From: Pipra filicauda
Taxonomy: Eukaryota > Chordata > Aves > Passeriformes > Pipridae
Assembly: GCF_003945595.2 (NCBI RefSeq)
Contig: NW_024104532.1
Coordinates: 2,851,501 to 2,915,500 of the forward strand
Direction: 5' to 3'
DNA length: 64,000 nucleotides
Each line of letters opens with the position of its first letter. Within the stretch, counting starts at the first letter, position 1. Below the pieces are notes generated by a model. That model saw only the letters and a program-made list of their open reading frames with translations, was not told the origin of the DNA and made no database searches. Below, piece by piece: positions 11,701 to 24,377 of this stretch. Made by a program: the position numbers and the translations under genes.

Positions 11701-14700
11701 CTGAAAACCCTGTGCTGCTGACAGGTCAATATTGTTTCATTCCACTTGGGAGTCTATTTCAGGAGCTCATTGAACTGTTTTGGGACCAGGACACGTGCAC
11801 AGCTAAAATTTACAGCAGCACACAGCAACCAGAAAGCATTTCTAAATATTTACGTGCATACAGTGGGACAAGCAAACATACACATCATCAAGCCGGCAAT
11901 TTCCTACTGGGTAGCTGATTTTCTTGGAAAGGATTGCTGAAATCAGAGTAGAGATGACCAAATGACCTGCTTTGGTTATGTGTTTGTTGGTTATGACCTT
12001 GATAGAGCTGCTGTCAAATTTTGCCCCCACAAAGCAGGACACTATTTCAGAGCATTGAAAGAACCCCCAACACCTCATCTCCTGCACGTAGCCCACATTT
12101 ACAACTACTAAAGGCATTTTTGGAACAGGTAATTCATTGGGAACAGTTTTTACTCTTTTTTTTTTTTCCTCTTTGGCAGAGAACTCTTTGAAGTTAATAA
12201 GCATAAATTTCAGTCCTAACAGTCAGTCAAAACATCAAAGCTTTGTGCCCCCAGTGCATTGCAGAGTTGGCCTAACAACAACTGGAGAGATTCTTAAATA
12301 CAGCTGCACTATTTGCTTTGCCTGTCTTCACTTATCTAACATTTAAAACACCTGGCTGTTAAGTGAAAGTAAAATTCTATCTGTAAGGAGGAGGATTTAG
12401 AGACCTCTCATCTGATAAATTCAGTGTTTGAACTGTCTAGAAGTGGTTTCTGTGTTAACTCTCAATAGATTTTCTGGCTTCACAAACTTGATTGTCTAAT
12501 GTGCAGTAACAGCAACTGAATGAGATGGGCATATAGGGCAAATCATCATTTGTCAGGTCTGTTCCTGTTACTGGATGTTATGAACACAAATCATTCCTCT
12601 ATCTAAGCTCTTTCTAAATATTTCAGTTTCCCTAGATGTAAATAGGACCATGCATACACACACACATATATATACACGTATCTCCTATGCATGCTTTATT
12701 TCTTGAATGGTGAAAAAAATGTCAATTCTCAGAAGCTATCTTGGAGTTTTTTGGTTTGATTGAAACCTTAACGCATTTGGTTAACTCATTGGAGCCAAGA
12801 GAAAAGGAAGGTATTTACTCATCTCGTTGTGATCATGTAAAGCCTTTGTTTCTGCTCTCTTAGGTATGAACTGCTGTTAGGCAGGAAAAAAGCTGCTCTT
12901 TCCTACCTAAGCAGAAGCATTTACAGCATTGTATGAACTGACCTTTTGCAGAGAGATTCTGGTTCACCAAAATTCTCTGTTCCAATAACAAATTCCCAGT
13001 TATTTCAGAGTGGGGATTTTCATTTTCTTTATCAGTCATTCTTAACTCATTATCTCTGTATATAGCAATTAGTCCACCTGTCCATACAAAGCCAAACAGA
13101 AGACATAAAGCAAAGTGAGATTGAAAGAATAGGCATGACACTATATCATCACATTTTCTTGCTGCCTGTTTCTTTTCTTGATGCCTAAAATAATTTCTCT
13201 CTTCAGCCCGGGATTTTAGCAAGAAAATGACTCTAATTTACACTAAACAGCTTTACTGCTGTCTTCTGAAGACCTTTTAAAGAAGCTTCGGCTTGCTGGA
13301 GGCAGCACTGATGAGGGGCACAAGTTAAAGCCTTCATTTAAAAGCTTCCCAGAATTTGTCTAGAAATAACGTGGATAGCAAGAAATGTGGGGAAGAAACC
13401 AAAACACAAAATAGCTCATTTAAACAGGCATATTGAAAACCTGAGGGATTTTTTTCTGGTGTTGGTGTTCAATGGAGAAAAGGGAGGTAAGTTAAAATAA
13501 AAAAGGCATGTGGAGATGTATTTTTTCCCAGTATTTTAATTTTGGTTATTTATCTACTGACTTTTCATTTATTATCACTATTTGTTTCTTTGAACCTTGA
13601 CAGTAAAGTGCCATAGTTGAGATAATATGGACTAAAAGTGACCTCTGGGTGGATGGGGGGGGGAGCATGGCAGGGAGGGAGCATTTGTGAACCCCAAGAG
13701 CATCCTAAGGGACAAGTCACTAAGAGTACCAACCTGCAGAGCAGCCTAAGCCAGTGGGAGAGCAGTCAGGGCCCTTTTCCAACCAGAAATCACCATGATG
13801 CAACCACAGTTAGATAATCTGTAAATGCAAAAATCTGCAATCAACAAAATTAACATAAGCTCCATGCCAAGCCATAATTAATGATAATAACAAAAAATAG
13901 GCATCAACTTGGGAATGCAAATGCTTAATACTTCCAGAAAAAGTTAATGGAAGAGAAATATTCAGTTTTAGGGATTTGTGGTCACAGCTATCTGATTCTG
14001 AATATGTGAATGTGAAAGTTGTGTAATGCAGATCCTGTATATCAGCTCACACAGCTCTGGAAAGTCTGTTTTTATTTCTTCTGTGTCCTTTACCAGTGGT
14101 TGAAATGGTGCCATTACAAAACTGGTAGAGTCACTCCTGACTTTTGGTTTAACTGGGGCCAGAAAGGACTAAATTGCTAATTACTTACTGGATATTAAAT
14201 ATGTCTGAACTTACTTCTTCCCACAAGCTTGTGTGGTTCCAGCTTCCTTTTTGCTTTATTCCCCCTTCCACATTCCCAAACTGAGTCTCTGAGGGCTTCT
14301 CTCTGGTGTACTGTGGTGGGAGGTTGTTTTGAAGCCAGGCTGTAGAGCAGCTTCATTTCTGAAATCCTTCTTTTTCATTACAAAATATCTTAATGTTTTT
14401 CACAGAGTAGCTGAAAATCAAGTAAAAAAATGAGCTGGCAATGAGAATTGGCATAAAGATATACTTTGAGCTATTATTGCATAAACACTGAGAGTAGTTA
14501 TATCTAATGGAAGACAGAAACTACAGTGTGGTGCAGTAGCCAAAATTTGGAGTGTGCAATAATGGTAAAAACACCCAAACAGCCAAACAAAAAACCCCAA
14601 ACAGTCCTTTATGCGTTCAGGGAGTAGCCAATGACCTGGACTGGGAGGACCAAGAGTCTTTGTATCTTAATCCTTGCTGTTTCATTACACTATTCTCAGT

Positions 14701-15000
14701 CATAGAAATGTGTCTTCCTATTTTGAGCTCAAGTAAGCTCTGTGCCTCCATAGCAGCTTGCAATTGTGAGCTTCAAGGAGCTGAAACATCCTCAAGGAGT
14801 CAACTGTTATTATTTCATTGTATTGAAATAGCAGATGCTGCTAACAGAACAGAAACATTGTTAAGCATTTTGGCACCTTTCTGTTCATCTTTAATGAATT
14901 CAATAAATATCAAGTGTATGCTAAGGATGCCACTCCTCATCTATTCAATCAATGTAAAACAGAATCAAATATTTTTAAAAAGTATTTAAAGAAAACCTTG
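8791..15000. other. Unique noncoding stretch, no gene or clear repeat
   Basis: I see no recognisable coding exon, RNA gene or transposon in this 6.2-kb block. Small structures are a pyrimidine run near 9575-9592, a 9-bp perfect inverted repeat with a 5-base loop at 11173-11195, a (CA)n/(TA)n tract at 12653-12680, and a nine-G run near 13655. The longest frames (11842-12204 minus, 14552-14989 plus) have no recognisable domains, and the second opens at GTG rather than ATG. Confidence 0.7.
12653..12680. repeat. Short CA/TA dinucleotide tract
   Basis: A run of ca repeats (from 'tgcatacaca') passes into ta repeats ('catatatatacacgta'). It is a short, imperfect compound microsatellite with no associated gene. 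Confidence 0.7.
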
Positions 15001-18000
15001 AAGCAGGGAGGGTTAGTTCTGCAAGACAGAAGTGGTTGCAACCCTCTTGCAGAAATTCAGTCTTGCCAACTGATGTGCACATGGGACACTTACTTTATTC
15101 CCCAAAAAAACTAAGAGTGCAAATGGTTTTCACTCCCTTTGTCATAGACCTTCACAAGTTTTGCACACCTAATTTGGTGAGTACTCTTAGAAATGTCACT
15201 CCCTGGTCTTGCAACCCTGGACTCATTACTGTCAACAGGAAGTATGCTGAGCAAATCTAAGAGGTTTTACCCCTCGTCCCAGGGTTCATGTACTCTCTTT
15301 GGGAAGGAAGGAACACTGCTGGCTTAAGCTCAGGGGCTTAAGCTTTGGGGCTTCCATGCTGATTTCAGTGACCTCCCCACGGTCTCTCCACGGTACTTTC
15401 ACTGCAAGCAAGTGAAGTCATTGACTCCCTGTATTTTTCCAATATTAGACAACCTTCACTGTCTTCAGAAGGGGAATGGCACTGCTGTGCAGACTCTGGG
15501 AACTATTCATGACCTGATCATTTGACAGGGCATGAATACAAAAAGTCTCACATAGGCTGAAGCGGGAACAGGATACAAAGGTCGGGCGTTCCGCTGTATA
15601 AGCAGCTCTTGGTCATCCCTCTGCAATAAATCATGGCATACTCTACTAGCCAGGCACCAGGGCAGATACTTATAGACCAATAGGGGTCTTTGATGTTTTT
15701 GATGTGTCTGACATGTTCATAGCTCTTGGGGCTGTGCTTGCAGGAGTCACTGCCCAGCCTGTGTATGAAAACATGTATTCCACTTTGGAAAATCAAAGAT
15801 GCTCCCTGCCAGTTTTCAAGCCCTATCATGCAGCTGGAATTATCAGCTCCAGGGTTGTTTGACAAATGCTCCAGCATTAATATTCCATTTGTCATGCTGT
15901 TCCTGCCTCTTTTAGAACCAGACTGCTGCAGGAAGTGAGGGATCTCTCCCCTGTATGCTGAGAAAAGCAGCAAATTCTTTGGGTGAGAATTAATTTCAAC
16001 ATAGAAGTCTTTTGTGTCTTAAAAAGCAGTCTCAAGTAGTTTGCCTAAATTTATAAAAGCAATGAGGTAGCCAACACTGCTGATAAATGCCTGGTTATTG
16101 AAATCAGTGGGAACAATCTGGAAACCTCTGTCTGCATCTTTAGGCACTTCGTGGTTTTAAGTGCATAAATTCATCACTAATGGGTATAATATAAAGACAA
16201 TTCTCTTGAAGACTCCAATATACATTTCTCATAGAAAGTCAAGCTCTTCAGCTTCTAGTGAGAGATCTATAAACATGACAAATGTCTCATAACAAACCGA
16301 GTATCTTTTATAAATAGAAAAATAACTGAAATGGAAGGAAACAACCACGCTGTTTCCAACAACCTTTACTATTACTAACTTATTGCTTCACTTTTGTACT
16401 TCTACCTTCTGCTGCTCTGGGAGCACATAATTGTCATTGCTTTTCAAATGTTCCTACTGCAGCTGTATTATTTTTCATGAGTTTCCTTTCTCTATTAAAT
16501 TGGTGGCTCAGAACATTCCAGATCTCAGTTTAGCATCTGCTTTCTTTGACTATCTGCTTTTCTTCACCCTTCTGCTAGGTAATATTTAAATGTCCCTTGG
16601 GAAGTGTGATAGATTACACTTCACTGTCCAAAACGAGACAAAGGTGTACATAACCGTGGGCCTTCTCAAATACATAGTTTTAAAAGTGTTTCCCCTCCAT
16701 CTGTCAATTGATTGTCTTTTGTGGTGAATTTTTTTACCACCTGATTCCTTTTTGTTTATCCTAATAGGATAAAAGCCTCTAAAGGTAACTTCCAATTCAA
16801 TGACGGATAATGGCTACACTGGTTATTACAAAAATTACTTAACAGATATTGCCCATTTCTTTATCTTTTATATTTATCTACACAGGAAAGCTATTGCACA
16901 GCAAGGGATAATATGAATTTAAAGCAAAGTAACGACTTCGCATTAGCTTCCCACAAGGATACTGTCATCCTGCACACAGGTTTCACTTAATCCACTTCCA
17001 AAATTGGCTAAGAAAACTTGTATAGATGTATTCTTGCTGTGAAATGTTGTCCACATTAAGAAATCAATACAAAAGACCTTTCCAATAACTTCTGTACTTT
17101 CCTGGTCCTCTCTGCAGCAGTAGTAGAGTGCCTCTGAGTTTATGATGTATTTATTCTCATAACTGTCCTAAGATGAAGGGGAACCCTTGGTGTTTTTCCC
17201 AAGATTGTGCAAGAGGGCTGGAGAAGAGCAGAGAGATGAATTCAGTTTTCACAAGTCCAAAGATGGCTTCGTTGGTGCTGGGTCATCCTTTCGCTCCATA
17301 AAAAGCCTGTAGCTCCTAATTCTGTCTGCTTAATCATAATTCCATTTATCCTCCAGACAGGTGTGACTCAGCTGCACAACAACACTGATGGCTCTTGCAA
17401 ACTATAGTTGTTATTTCCTGACAGTGACTGGCCGTGTGGCTTTATCATGTTTGTGTTGATTCATGTTCTCATTTTCATTCAGTGAAGGCAGAGGAAAAGC
17501 TCAGTGATGTGTTTTGATTCAGATTCTCAGAGGTTTGAGGTACTTGGGTATGTAAGTCCCATGGCCTTTAAACAACTTGAGAATCTTATTTTTTTTTTGG
17601 AAAATGCAAACTCCTGCCCACACAGAGGGTTCCTGGGCTTCCCCCCATCCTGCATTCCGTGTGGGAGCTGCTGCTCCAGGGAGACCTCACCATGGTATCA
17701 CTCGCTGCCGTGCACGTTCCTGGTCTCACGTGCTCCCTGAGGTGCTGCACATCCATAACCAGCACATGGATGCAGTTCTTGGGGATTTTATGTCATAACT
17801 GGCTCCCAAACAGTCACAACTAACCGCAGCTCTCGCGGCCTACTTCTGTATTGTTTGGGGTTTTGTTTGTTTGTTTTTTTAAATACCTGAGGTCTCTAAC
17901 TTTGGGTAATTAAAAATCCTGGACTATTTTTATTTTAACACTGAAAGAAAGGGTTCAATCTGTTTGTGATAATATGAGTGACATTGTTTCAAAGCAGATT

Positions 18001-21000
18001 TAGAGATAAGTTTGGGCCTGACATTTAGTCAGCAGGTGGGTGTTGTTTATTGCCTAGCAATTAGAACTTATATTAACATAATATCTCCTCAACTTCAAAA
18101 ATTTCTGAGAGCTCTCCATGAACAGATTCCCAAGAGCTCTCCCCTGCTCTCTTCCCTTTGTCTTTTCACTTTCCCACCTCCACAGCCTTCCACCCACCTC
18201 CCTTTAAATGTGCTGTTTCAAATTTAGAGTTCGAGAAACTTTGTTTAAGTCTAAATCATGAAAGATATTTTCTTCTAGGGCAGAAGCAGCCCACAACCCC
18301 TTTATTTTAAACCAAGCTAGAACAGTGCTTTTCAGTTTTCAGAAACTTTTCTTTCACTTTTAATATTTCTCTGTGAGCACTCCACTACAGAAAATGAGTG
18401 GTGAGGAGGACAAGGCCTGTTCCCCATCTTGAAATGGGAGGTGCAACAAATATTTTCCTTGCCACCTGCATCCTCAGGGCCCCTTTTTCTCTCAGTATTT
18501 TCTCTGGTGTTGTTACCTACTTATTATAGAGATGCATTCATTGGTTTTACATTCTATCTGCTTTTTATGACATTCATTTTTACTTCTGTGCTAATGGCTT
18601 GTCTGCAGGAGAATGTGAAAATGAAATGGCTGGAGCTAAAGATGCAATGGAAGCAAATAAATGGGAAAAATGAACTCACTAGAAAACCTAATCCATATGT
18701 ATTACTTTGAAAATAATGTGTAACTGATTTCAAACTGGAGTCTAAAGACCCTGCAGTCCACACCAAACATTCAATGCTGCTCTGTTGCAGGCTTTGCTCA
18801 CAAAGTTGGATTAGCAAAATCGTGAGGATTTCTAGTGAAATCGAACAAAAATGAACATTGTTCCTCTGCATTTTCCCCTGTGCAAATCCACCTGTGCACA
18901 CACATTCTTAGAGCAAATTTTCATCCTTCCTTTCAATCTTTTCTTTTTTAAGCTTAAACTCCATCATTTCAGTATTGAGGAATAGCACTTGGTGACTCTG
19001 TCCTGTTTTTTCCCCAACCCTTTAAAGTGTACATTTTCATCAATACAGACACCTTTCTGTCTTGTCTGGGAGGATATAATTGTGGCAGACAAGGGCTGAT
19101 CTTTCTTTTCATACAACCATAATTAACACTGAACAAATCAGCTTTGGGGAGCCACCAGTGCCTTGCTTTGATCCTGAGGCAAACCCTGAAAGAGCAAAAG
19201 CTGATTCCCTCCCTGCAGCCAACACCATAACACAGTGAGTGGTTTAATAAACCCTGTCATCCTAACACTACATGGCAGTCACTTTGCTGACGAGCATGAA
19301 CAAGCTTGTTTACTATTAGATGCAAAATCACTGCTCAAATCCCAGTCGTTATTAAGAGGCTAATTGGATGGGAGAGTGATGAGAAAAAGATCAAATTCTT
19401 AAATCAAGTTAAATCCAGTGAGACTGTTCTATCCTATTAGAACCTCCCTGACCTGCCAACAAAATTAAAGTAGCTTATCCTGAAAGAGAGCAGCTCATTT
19501 GATGTGAAGGGTGCCCATGTAAGCAGCTGTGGTGCTGTTTTGTATTAGGAGAGTGACAGTGAAGGGAGAGCCAGTGCAGTGGCTGGTCCCTGGGAATGGG
19601 GATGGAGCATCCCAGCTGGATCTGCCGCTGCTTTACAGGGGAGAGAGGGATTGCTTGCACGGCTGTGTGTGGTAACGGCCAGGAGGGATGGACTTTTTTG
19701 GAAAATAGGAAAATGATCAGTGGAAATATGTACAGCCTCAGCTGGAAATGAGGAAAGCAGCTTCTCCACAAGGTTCCCCCCGAGATCAGAGCAGTGCCAA
19801 CTTACTGTAACTGGAGCTCTCCTACAAAGAGCTGACAGCAGCCTTTATCCCCCAGATAACAAGCTTGACAAGTCTCTTTGCCATTTGGGCACACTGAATT
19901 CTCAGGAGAGCTTCCCATGAATAAATCATTGCCTCTTTAGTAACTATCCAGAATTAATGATCCCCCACCTTTTTTGACAAGCACTTCTTTTGCTGTAGGT
20001 TGTGACTTTTGGCTCCTCAGAGGATGGTGACAACTGAGGAGGCCTGGAGGATTTCACTTTCTCCTTTTTGGATATTCCAGTAACATTTCCTGTGACTGTA
20101 TAGCTGAAAAGTGTCTGTAATTATAAAAAAGGTTAACATTTTCAGAAAAGCAGCATAGACCTGGAGAAGAAATCCTAAATCAAAGGAAAACCGTGTTAGA
20201 TCAAAGTCAGAATACAAGAAGATAAAATTTTCCCGAGATGGAAAAGCAAAATGTAATTACTGTTCATAATGGGGCACCTCCTGCTTCAGGTTTTCACTAG
20301 TGACATATTAAGATGTGAAGAAACACCTTTGTTTAGATACTTCCATCATTAACTCAAAGTTATGAATGTGTTCCTTACATGTAGTTTTCTACAATTTCCC
20401 TGGCAATTTGTCTGTCCTGAGAGGAGCAAAGAGTTTGGGGAAAAGCCTTGTATATCATGACATGGTTGGAATATCAACTGAATGTGACTTTTTAGTCCCT
20501 GATTTTTACTTCCATCCATGTGATCTGATGAGTGATTTGAATGTCAGACTGAACTGCACAACATTTTTCTCAAATTTGTATCTCATCTGAGAAGATTTTT
20601 TTATACCTTACGATTGGAAAAGTACAGAACAGGCTCTGGGGAAAAACTCTTAAGTTCAAATATGAACCTCTCCAAAATTCAGAGTATTTGGATCTTTGGT
20701 ACTGTGAGAGTTATTTCTGTCGCAAAGCCTGACTGTGTCTTTTCTAAACTGACTTGATAGGTCATTAACATATCTTTAGTCTTGCCTTACTAGTACAACT
20801 CTTAAAACTTCAGTGCAAGTCTCAATGAGTAGCCACCTCTCTGCTCTTTGGTGGATAAGCAAATAACCATTCCAGTAAAGAGAAAAAGTGGAAAAAATTA
20901 CCTGACACCTCACCACACTGAAAACAAAGCGAGAAATAGAAAGAATTCCAAAGTCCTTAACTTTTAAGTAATTTACTTTGGAGTGGAGTAAGAGAAGGGA

Positions 21001-22140
21001 GATGTTTTGTCAGCATTTTAGCATTCCCAGTGCTGAAAAGGGAATAAACTTAAAATTTAGCCTGAGATTCAGTGGGTCCAGAGGAGGTATCAACTCCTCC
21101 AACTGGGATAATTCTTAGATGTACAAGGGCAAATGTTCAGTGCAGCAAAACCTTAAAAGTTTTGGTTTCACAACTGTGAGTTCCTGGCACCTCTAGAAAT
21201 GCTCTGCTTGAGCAGCAGGATGAACCTTCATCTGAGTATATTCTTGCCCCGGAGTTTGAAGCTGTTGCTCCCAGGCAGCCTGTGTAGCATGAGATCAAAA
21301 TTGATGTTTTACAGCCAGGTCTTACCAAGGAGGAGAGTGGAGAAAAGGGGCAGTTAAGAACTTATTAAACTTTGTTATATAAACCTTGTTTTGAAGTAAC
21401 ATTTTCAAAATTATCCAGCAAAGAGACAAGAGAGTATATGCAAAATATTCAGAATAACCACATTTATGATTGATACTGAACAGCTTAGTGTCAAATGTAT
21501 TCTCTCATAGCTAAGTAGGTTTGTTTTCCAAATCTGAACTTAGATCAGATTTTCATTAATATAGTCTTTAAGTTGTAAAATTGAGTCTTACATGTAACTA
21601 TGAAGTTTTTAAACTATTGTTTTTAACATTAGACTTGTTTAAGGTGTTCTAATGATCTATGTCAGGAACCAAATTAACATATCTCAAAATTAATTTACAT
21701 AACCTGAAAAAAAGGTTTGCACAGCCTAATATAGATTTACATTCCTAATAAAATATTAACATATCCAAAAATGGATTTTAAATGGTACCATTATATTTTA
21801 AATCCTTCCTGTAGATTCCTAACAAACAGCTTTGATTTGCATGTCCTGACTTTGCCATGTAACACAGAACTAGTAATTGACTGGTTTGTAAATCAACCTT
21901 TTAATGCTCTGCTGCTGCCACCTTTGTTCATAAAGATGAGAGTTAACAACCATAAGCTTTGCCTTTTGCACATAGTAGCATGGAAGACAAAACCAGAATT
22001 TGCAATGGGAAGGATGTTTCAGGAGATGGTTTACTAGACTCAGCTGCAATCTTAAGTGCAAAGCTTGGACCAACCTTAAAAAATTCCAAGTCTGACCCTC
22101 AAACACTTCTCTCTCTCATTTACTGGACAAAATCAGAGTC
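15001..22140. other. Unique noncoding stretch, no gene recognised
   Basis: No known gene or transposon is visible. Contents are a short tandem duplication of ggcttaagct near 15321-15350, a strongly pyrimidine-biased tract at about 18136-18204 ending near a ccacag acceptor-like motif, and a moderately GC-rich zone at 19540-19690. The 141-codon minus frame at 15548-15973 opens at TTG and its product is unfamiliar. A hydrophobic plus frame at 18429-18710 looks like a chance product of T-rich sequence. Confidence 0.7.
15321..15349 (+). repeat. Short tandem duplication, 14-15 bp unit
   Basis: The decamer ggcttaagct occurs twice, at about 15321 and 15335, followed by a partial 'ggggctt'. Each copy contains the palindromic core cttaag. 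It looks like a small slippage duplication, and nothing suggests a function. Confidence 0.5.
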
Positions 22141-22284
22141 ACAGAATCATAGAATGGTTTGGGTAGGAGGGGATCTTAAAAATTGTCTTGTTCCAACCCT
22201 CTGCCACGGGCAGGGACACCTTTCACTGGACCAGGTTGCTCAGAGCCCTGTCCAACCTGGCCTTGAACACTTCCAGGGATGGGA
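22141..22284 (-). mobile_element. CR1 LINE 3' fragment, minus orientation
   Basis: Read on the plus strand this is the reverse complement of a CR1 3' end: 'agaatcatagaatggttt', 'gttccaaccctctgccac', 'gggcagggacacctttcac', 'ccaacctggccttgaacac' and 'ttccagggatggg'. The CR1 terminus is at 22141 and the truncated 5' side near 22284. A second CR1 in the opposite direction begins about 190 bp further on, so the two form an inverted pair. Open frames crossing it are antisense CR1 and not genes. Confidence 0.93.
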
Positions 22285-22470
22285 GTGAGGGCTTTGGATT
22301 GTCTCTTAAATGACTATTCTAGATATCATTCCCCACAAATACAAGATGTATGTCATTCTGCAGGATAAGTTTTTCGTAGAATAAGTTTTTTGCTAAAACC
22401 TGGAGAAATTTTGAGAGAGAGTTTAGCAGCAACACAGTAGGACTGAGAACTCAGTAAAGGGTGTGATGCA

Positions 22471-22594
22471 TTTGGACGGGGCTCTGAGCAACCCGGTCTA
22501 GTGGAAGGTGTCCCTGCCCACGGCAGTGGGGTTTGAACAAGATGATCTTTAAGGTCCCTTCCAACTTAAACAATTCTCTGATTGTCTGATTCTA
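22471..22594 (+). mobile_element. CR1 LINE 3' fragment, plus orientation
   Basis: The sequence follows CR1: 'gacggggctctgagcaac', 'ctagtggaaggtgtccctg', 'cccacggcagtggggttt', 'gatctttaaggtccc', then a decayed attctatg-type end (attctctgattgtctgattct). It covers the same part of CR1 as the minus copy at 22141-22284. Transcription across both could form an imperfect hairpin with a stem of roughly 120 bp. There is no coding capacity. Confidence 0.92.
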
Positions 22595-24319
22595 CCAGCG
22601 GGGGAGGCCCTAACATCTGAAAGTCAGCAGCTTGCCCCAGATGATATTTAAGTATCAGTACTTGAGTCTGTAGCCACTGATTCATAAAGGCTCTGATTCA
22701 AGAAGGTACTTAAGCTTCAGGAGTCCTACTGAAATCAACTGAATGATGCATGTGTTTAAAGTTATGCACATAAAATCTTGCTGTAGTGCAGCAAAGAGCA
22801 ATTCCCATTGAAATCTGCTATTGAGTTTACTCTATTGCTGCAACTGAAACACTGTCTTTTTAATATAAAAACAGAACGAGACCAGGCAACCTTCAGCTCT
22901 TACAGTTTTCAGAGGAAATGGTACAAGCTGGCAGTGAAATAAGAAGGTGAGGCAAGGGGAAACACAGCTCTCATTCTCACTGTGGTTTTCCCCAGATCCT
23001 TGAAAGGTTTTTTATTTGTCTCTTTTTGTTTAGCTCTTTTGCTTATGGCAGCTGAAATATTGCCAAGGGACCCAGAGCACTAAGCCACCCCATGGCTGGG
23101 TAGGTAAAGCTGTTTCTGTGGCTGCAGATGTGTTGGGAGGCTCTTAAAGTGATGACTCTAGGAGTAGAAAAGCAGAAACCAGTATATGGTTTCATTTGTT
23201 TGTCAAATTCCATCCATCACCCTCACAAGATGTGCTAAAGTGAGGGAATAGTTTTAACCTCGAAACTGCAACTGGATGTCGGGCAGCTCAGGGCAGGAGT
23301 TTGTAGCATCTGGAGAGCCAAGGGGGTTCCTCGTGTCCCATCTGACTGTGCCAACCTGATTTTAGTTGTGACAAAAGGATCCTTTTTAGCACGGTGCATG
23401 AGTGATTTACATGCATTAAAAAAAATAAAAATTCTGAGCCAGGTCTTCAGTGGCCTGAAGCTGATGCAGCACTGAAACCCAGGGACCAATACTGAGTGCA
23501 CCAAGTGAGAGCTTGGCTCGTTGTTTTCTTTGCTGACTTGTGATTTTCCTTGGCAAAGTGGCCCCATGGTAGGAGATTACTCAGCCTGCTTAACCTTTCT
23601 GTCTTCTCTCTCTCTTTTGCTTTACTCATGAATCCAGTCCATCACCTGATAAAGCTCTGACTGCTGTACTGCTACTTTTGCTGCTGATAATCAAAGCAGA
23701 AAATTACATACATATATATATAAATAATATAGGATTTTTCAGGGTTTTTGTTTGTTTGTTTGCCTGTTTGCTTGCTTTTTTGGTTGTTTTTGTATTTTTT
23801 TGTGTTGGTTTTTTTTTTTTTTCTCACTGGGTGGGAATACTGTGTGTAAACTTTATGTGGACACTGCTGAAACAGTAAATGCAGAATCTACATGATGTTA
23901 TTTATAGCAGTTAGGGTTTTGGAGCATAATATCAGCTCTTCCTAAAAACCTTTGTTTGTCTTTATTACATAATGCTGCTGCCCTCTCCATATGGTAGGTT
24001 TTGTCTGTGGTTAAGAGCTAATAAACTATCCTTTGGAGATGAGTCCACAGGAAAAAGGACAGTAGGTACTGAGATGATAAATATTTAGTAGGTGATTTCC
24101 TGTTGTTATTCCTGGCATGTCCTCCCTTTTAAAACTCTTGGACTAAACCCCACAGGACTCACGTGAAAGGGCTTTATCCCTCAGCTCTAAAAACAAGAGG
24201 CAGCCCCTCTGAAGTGCTGACCAGGCAGATGGGTTGCACAGGTACGTCAGCCCTGGAGGCCAGACAGGATTTCTTGCACTTAAAGAAAACACACCAAGTT
24301 AAAGATGTCTCTGCTCATT
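22595..24319. other. Noncoding stretch with T/G-rich tract
   Basis: No gene is recognised. The main visible structure is the T/G-rich low-complexity tract at 23743-23823, described separately. Minus-strand frames at 23235-23629 overlap one another, and their products are unfamiliar. Confidence 0.65.
23743..23823 (+). repeat. T/G-rich low-complexity tract
   Basis: Repeated tttg and ttgc words pass into uninterrupted T runs, ending with about 14 Ts before 'ctcactgg'. It is likely a decayed (TTTG)n/(T)n simple repeat. The hydrophobic open frame crossing it is a by-product of TTT, TTG and GTT codons. Confidence 0.8.
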
Positions 24320-24377
24320 GCAGGGAGGTTGGACTAAAAGCCTTTAAAGGTCCCTTCTAACCCAAACCATTCTATGA
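24320..24377 (+). mobile_element. CR1 LINE 3' tail fragment (about 58 bp)
   Basis: The segment 'gcagggaggttggactaaa', 'gcctttaaaggtccct', 'tctaacccaaaccattctatg' is the last part of a CR1 element in plus orientation, ending with one attctatg unit at 24369-24376. All upstream CR1 sequence is missing. It is a 5'-truncated, decayed insertion. Confidence 0.85.

Noticed and set aside
13640..13680. Second G-quadruplex candidate around the nine-G run
   Set aside because: Only three well-spaced G runs fit. The fourth needs a loop longer than 7 bases.
13700..13790. Possible degenerate CR1 around 'gggcccttttccaacc'
   Set aside because: Only a few words resemble CR1, with no attctatg terminus and no continuous match.
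14552..14989. 145-codon plus-strand frame
   Set aside because: It opens at GTG, not a usual eukaryotic start. The composition is ordinary and the product unfamiliar.
15548..15973. 141-codon minus-strand frame
   Set aside because: It opens at TTG, has no domain or homologue I recognise, and overlaps a plus-strand frame. No coding support.
21959..22288. 109-codon plus-strand frame
   Set aside because: The C-terminal part is CR1 read in antisense and the rest is unfamiliar, so it is a repeat artefact.
23678..23878. Hydrophobic 66-codon frame resembling a membrane protein
   Set aside because: The hydrophobicity comes from the T/G-rich simple repeat (Phe, Leu, Val and Cys codons).
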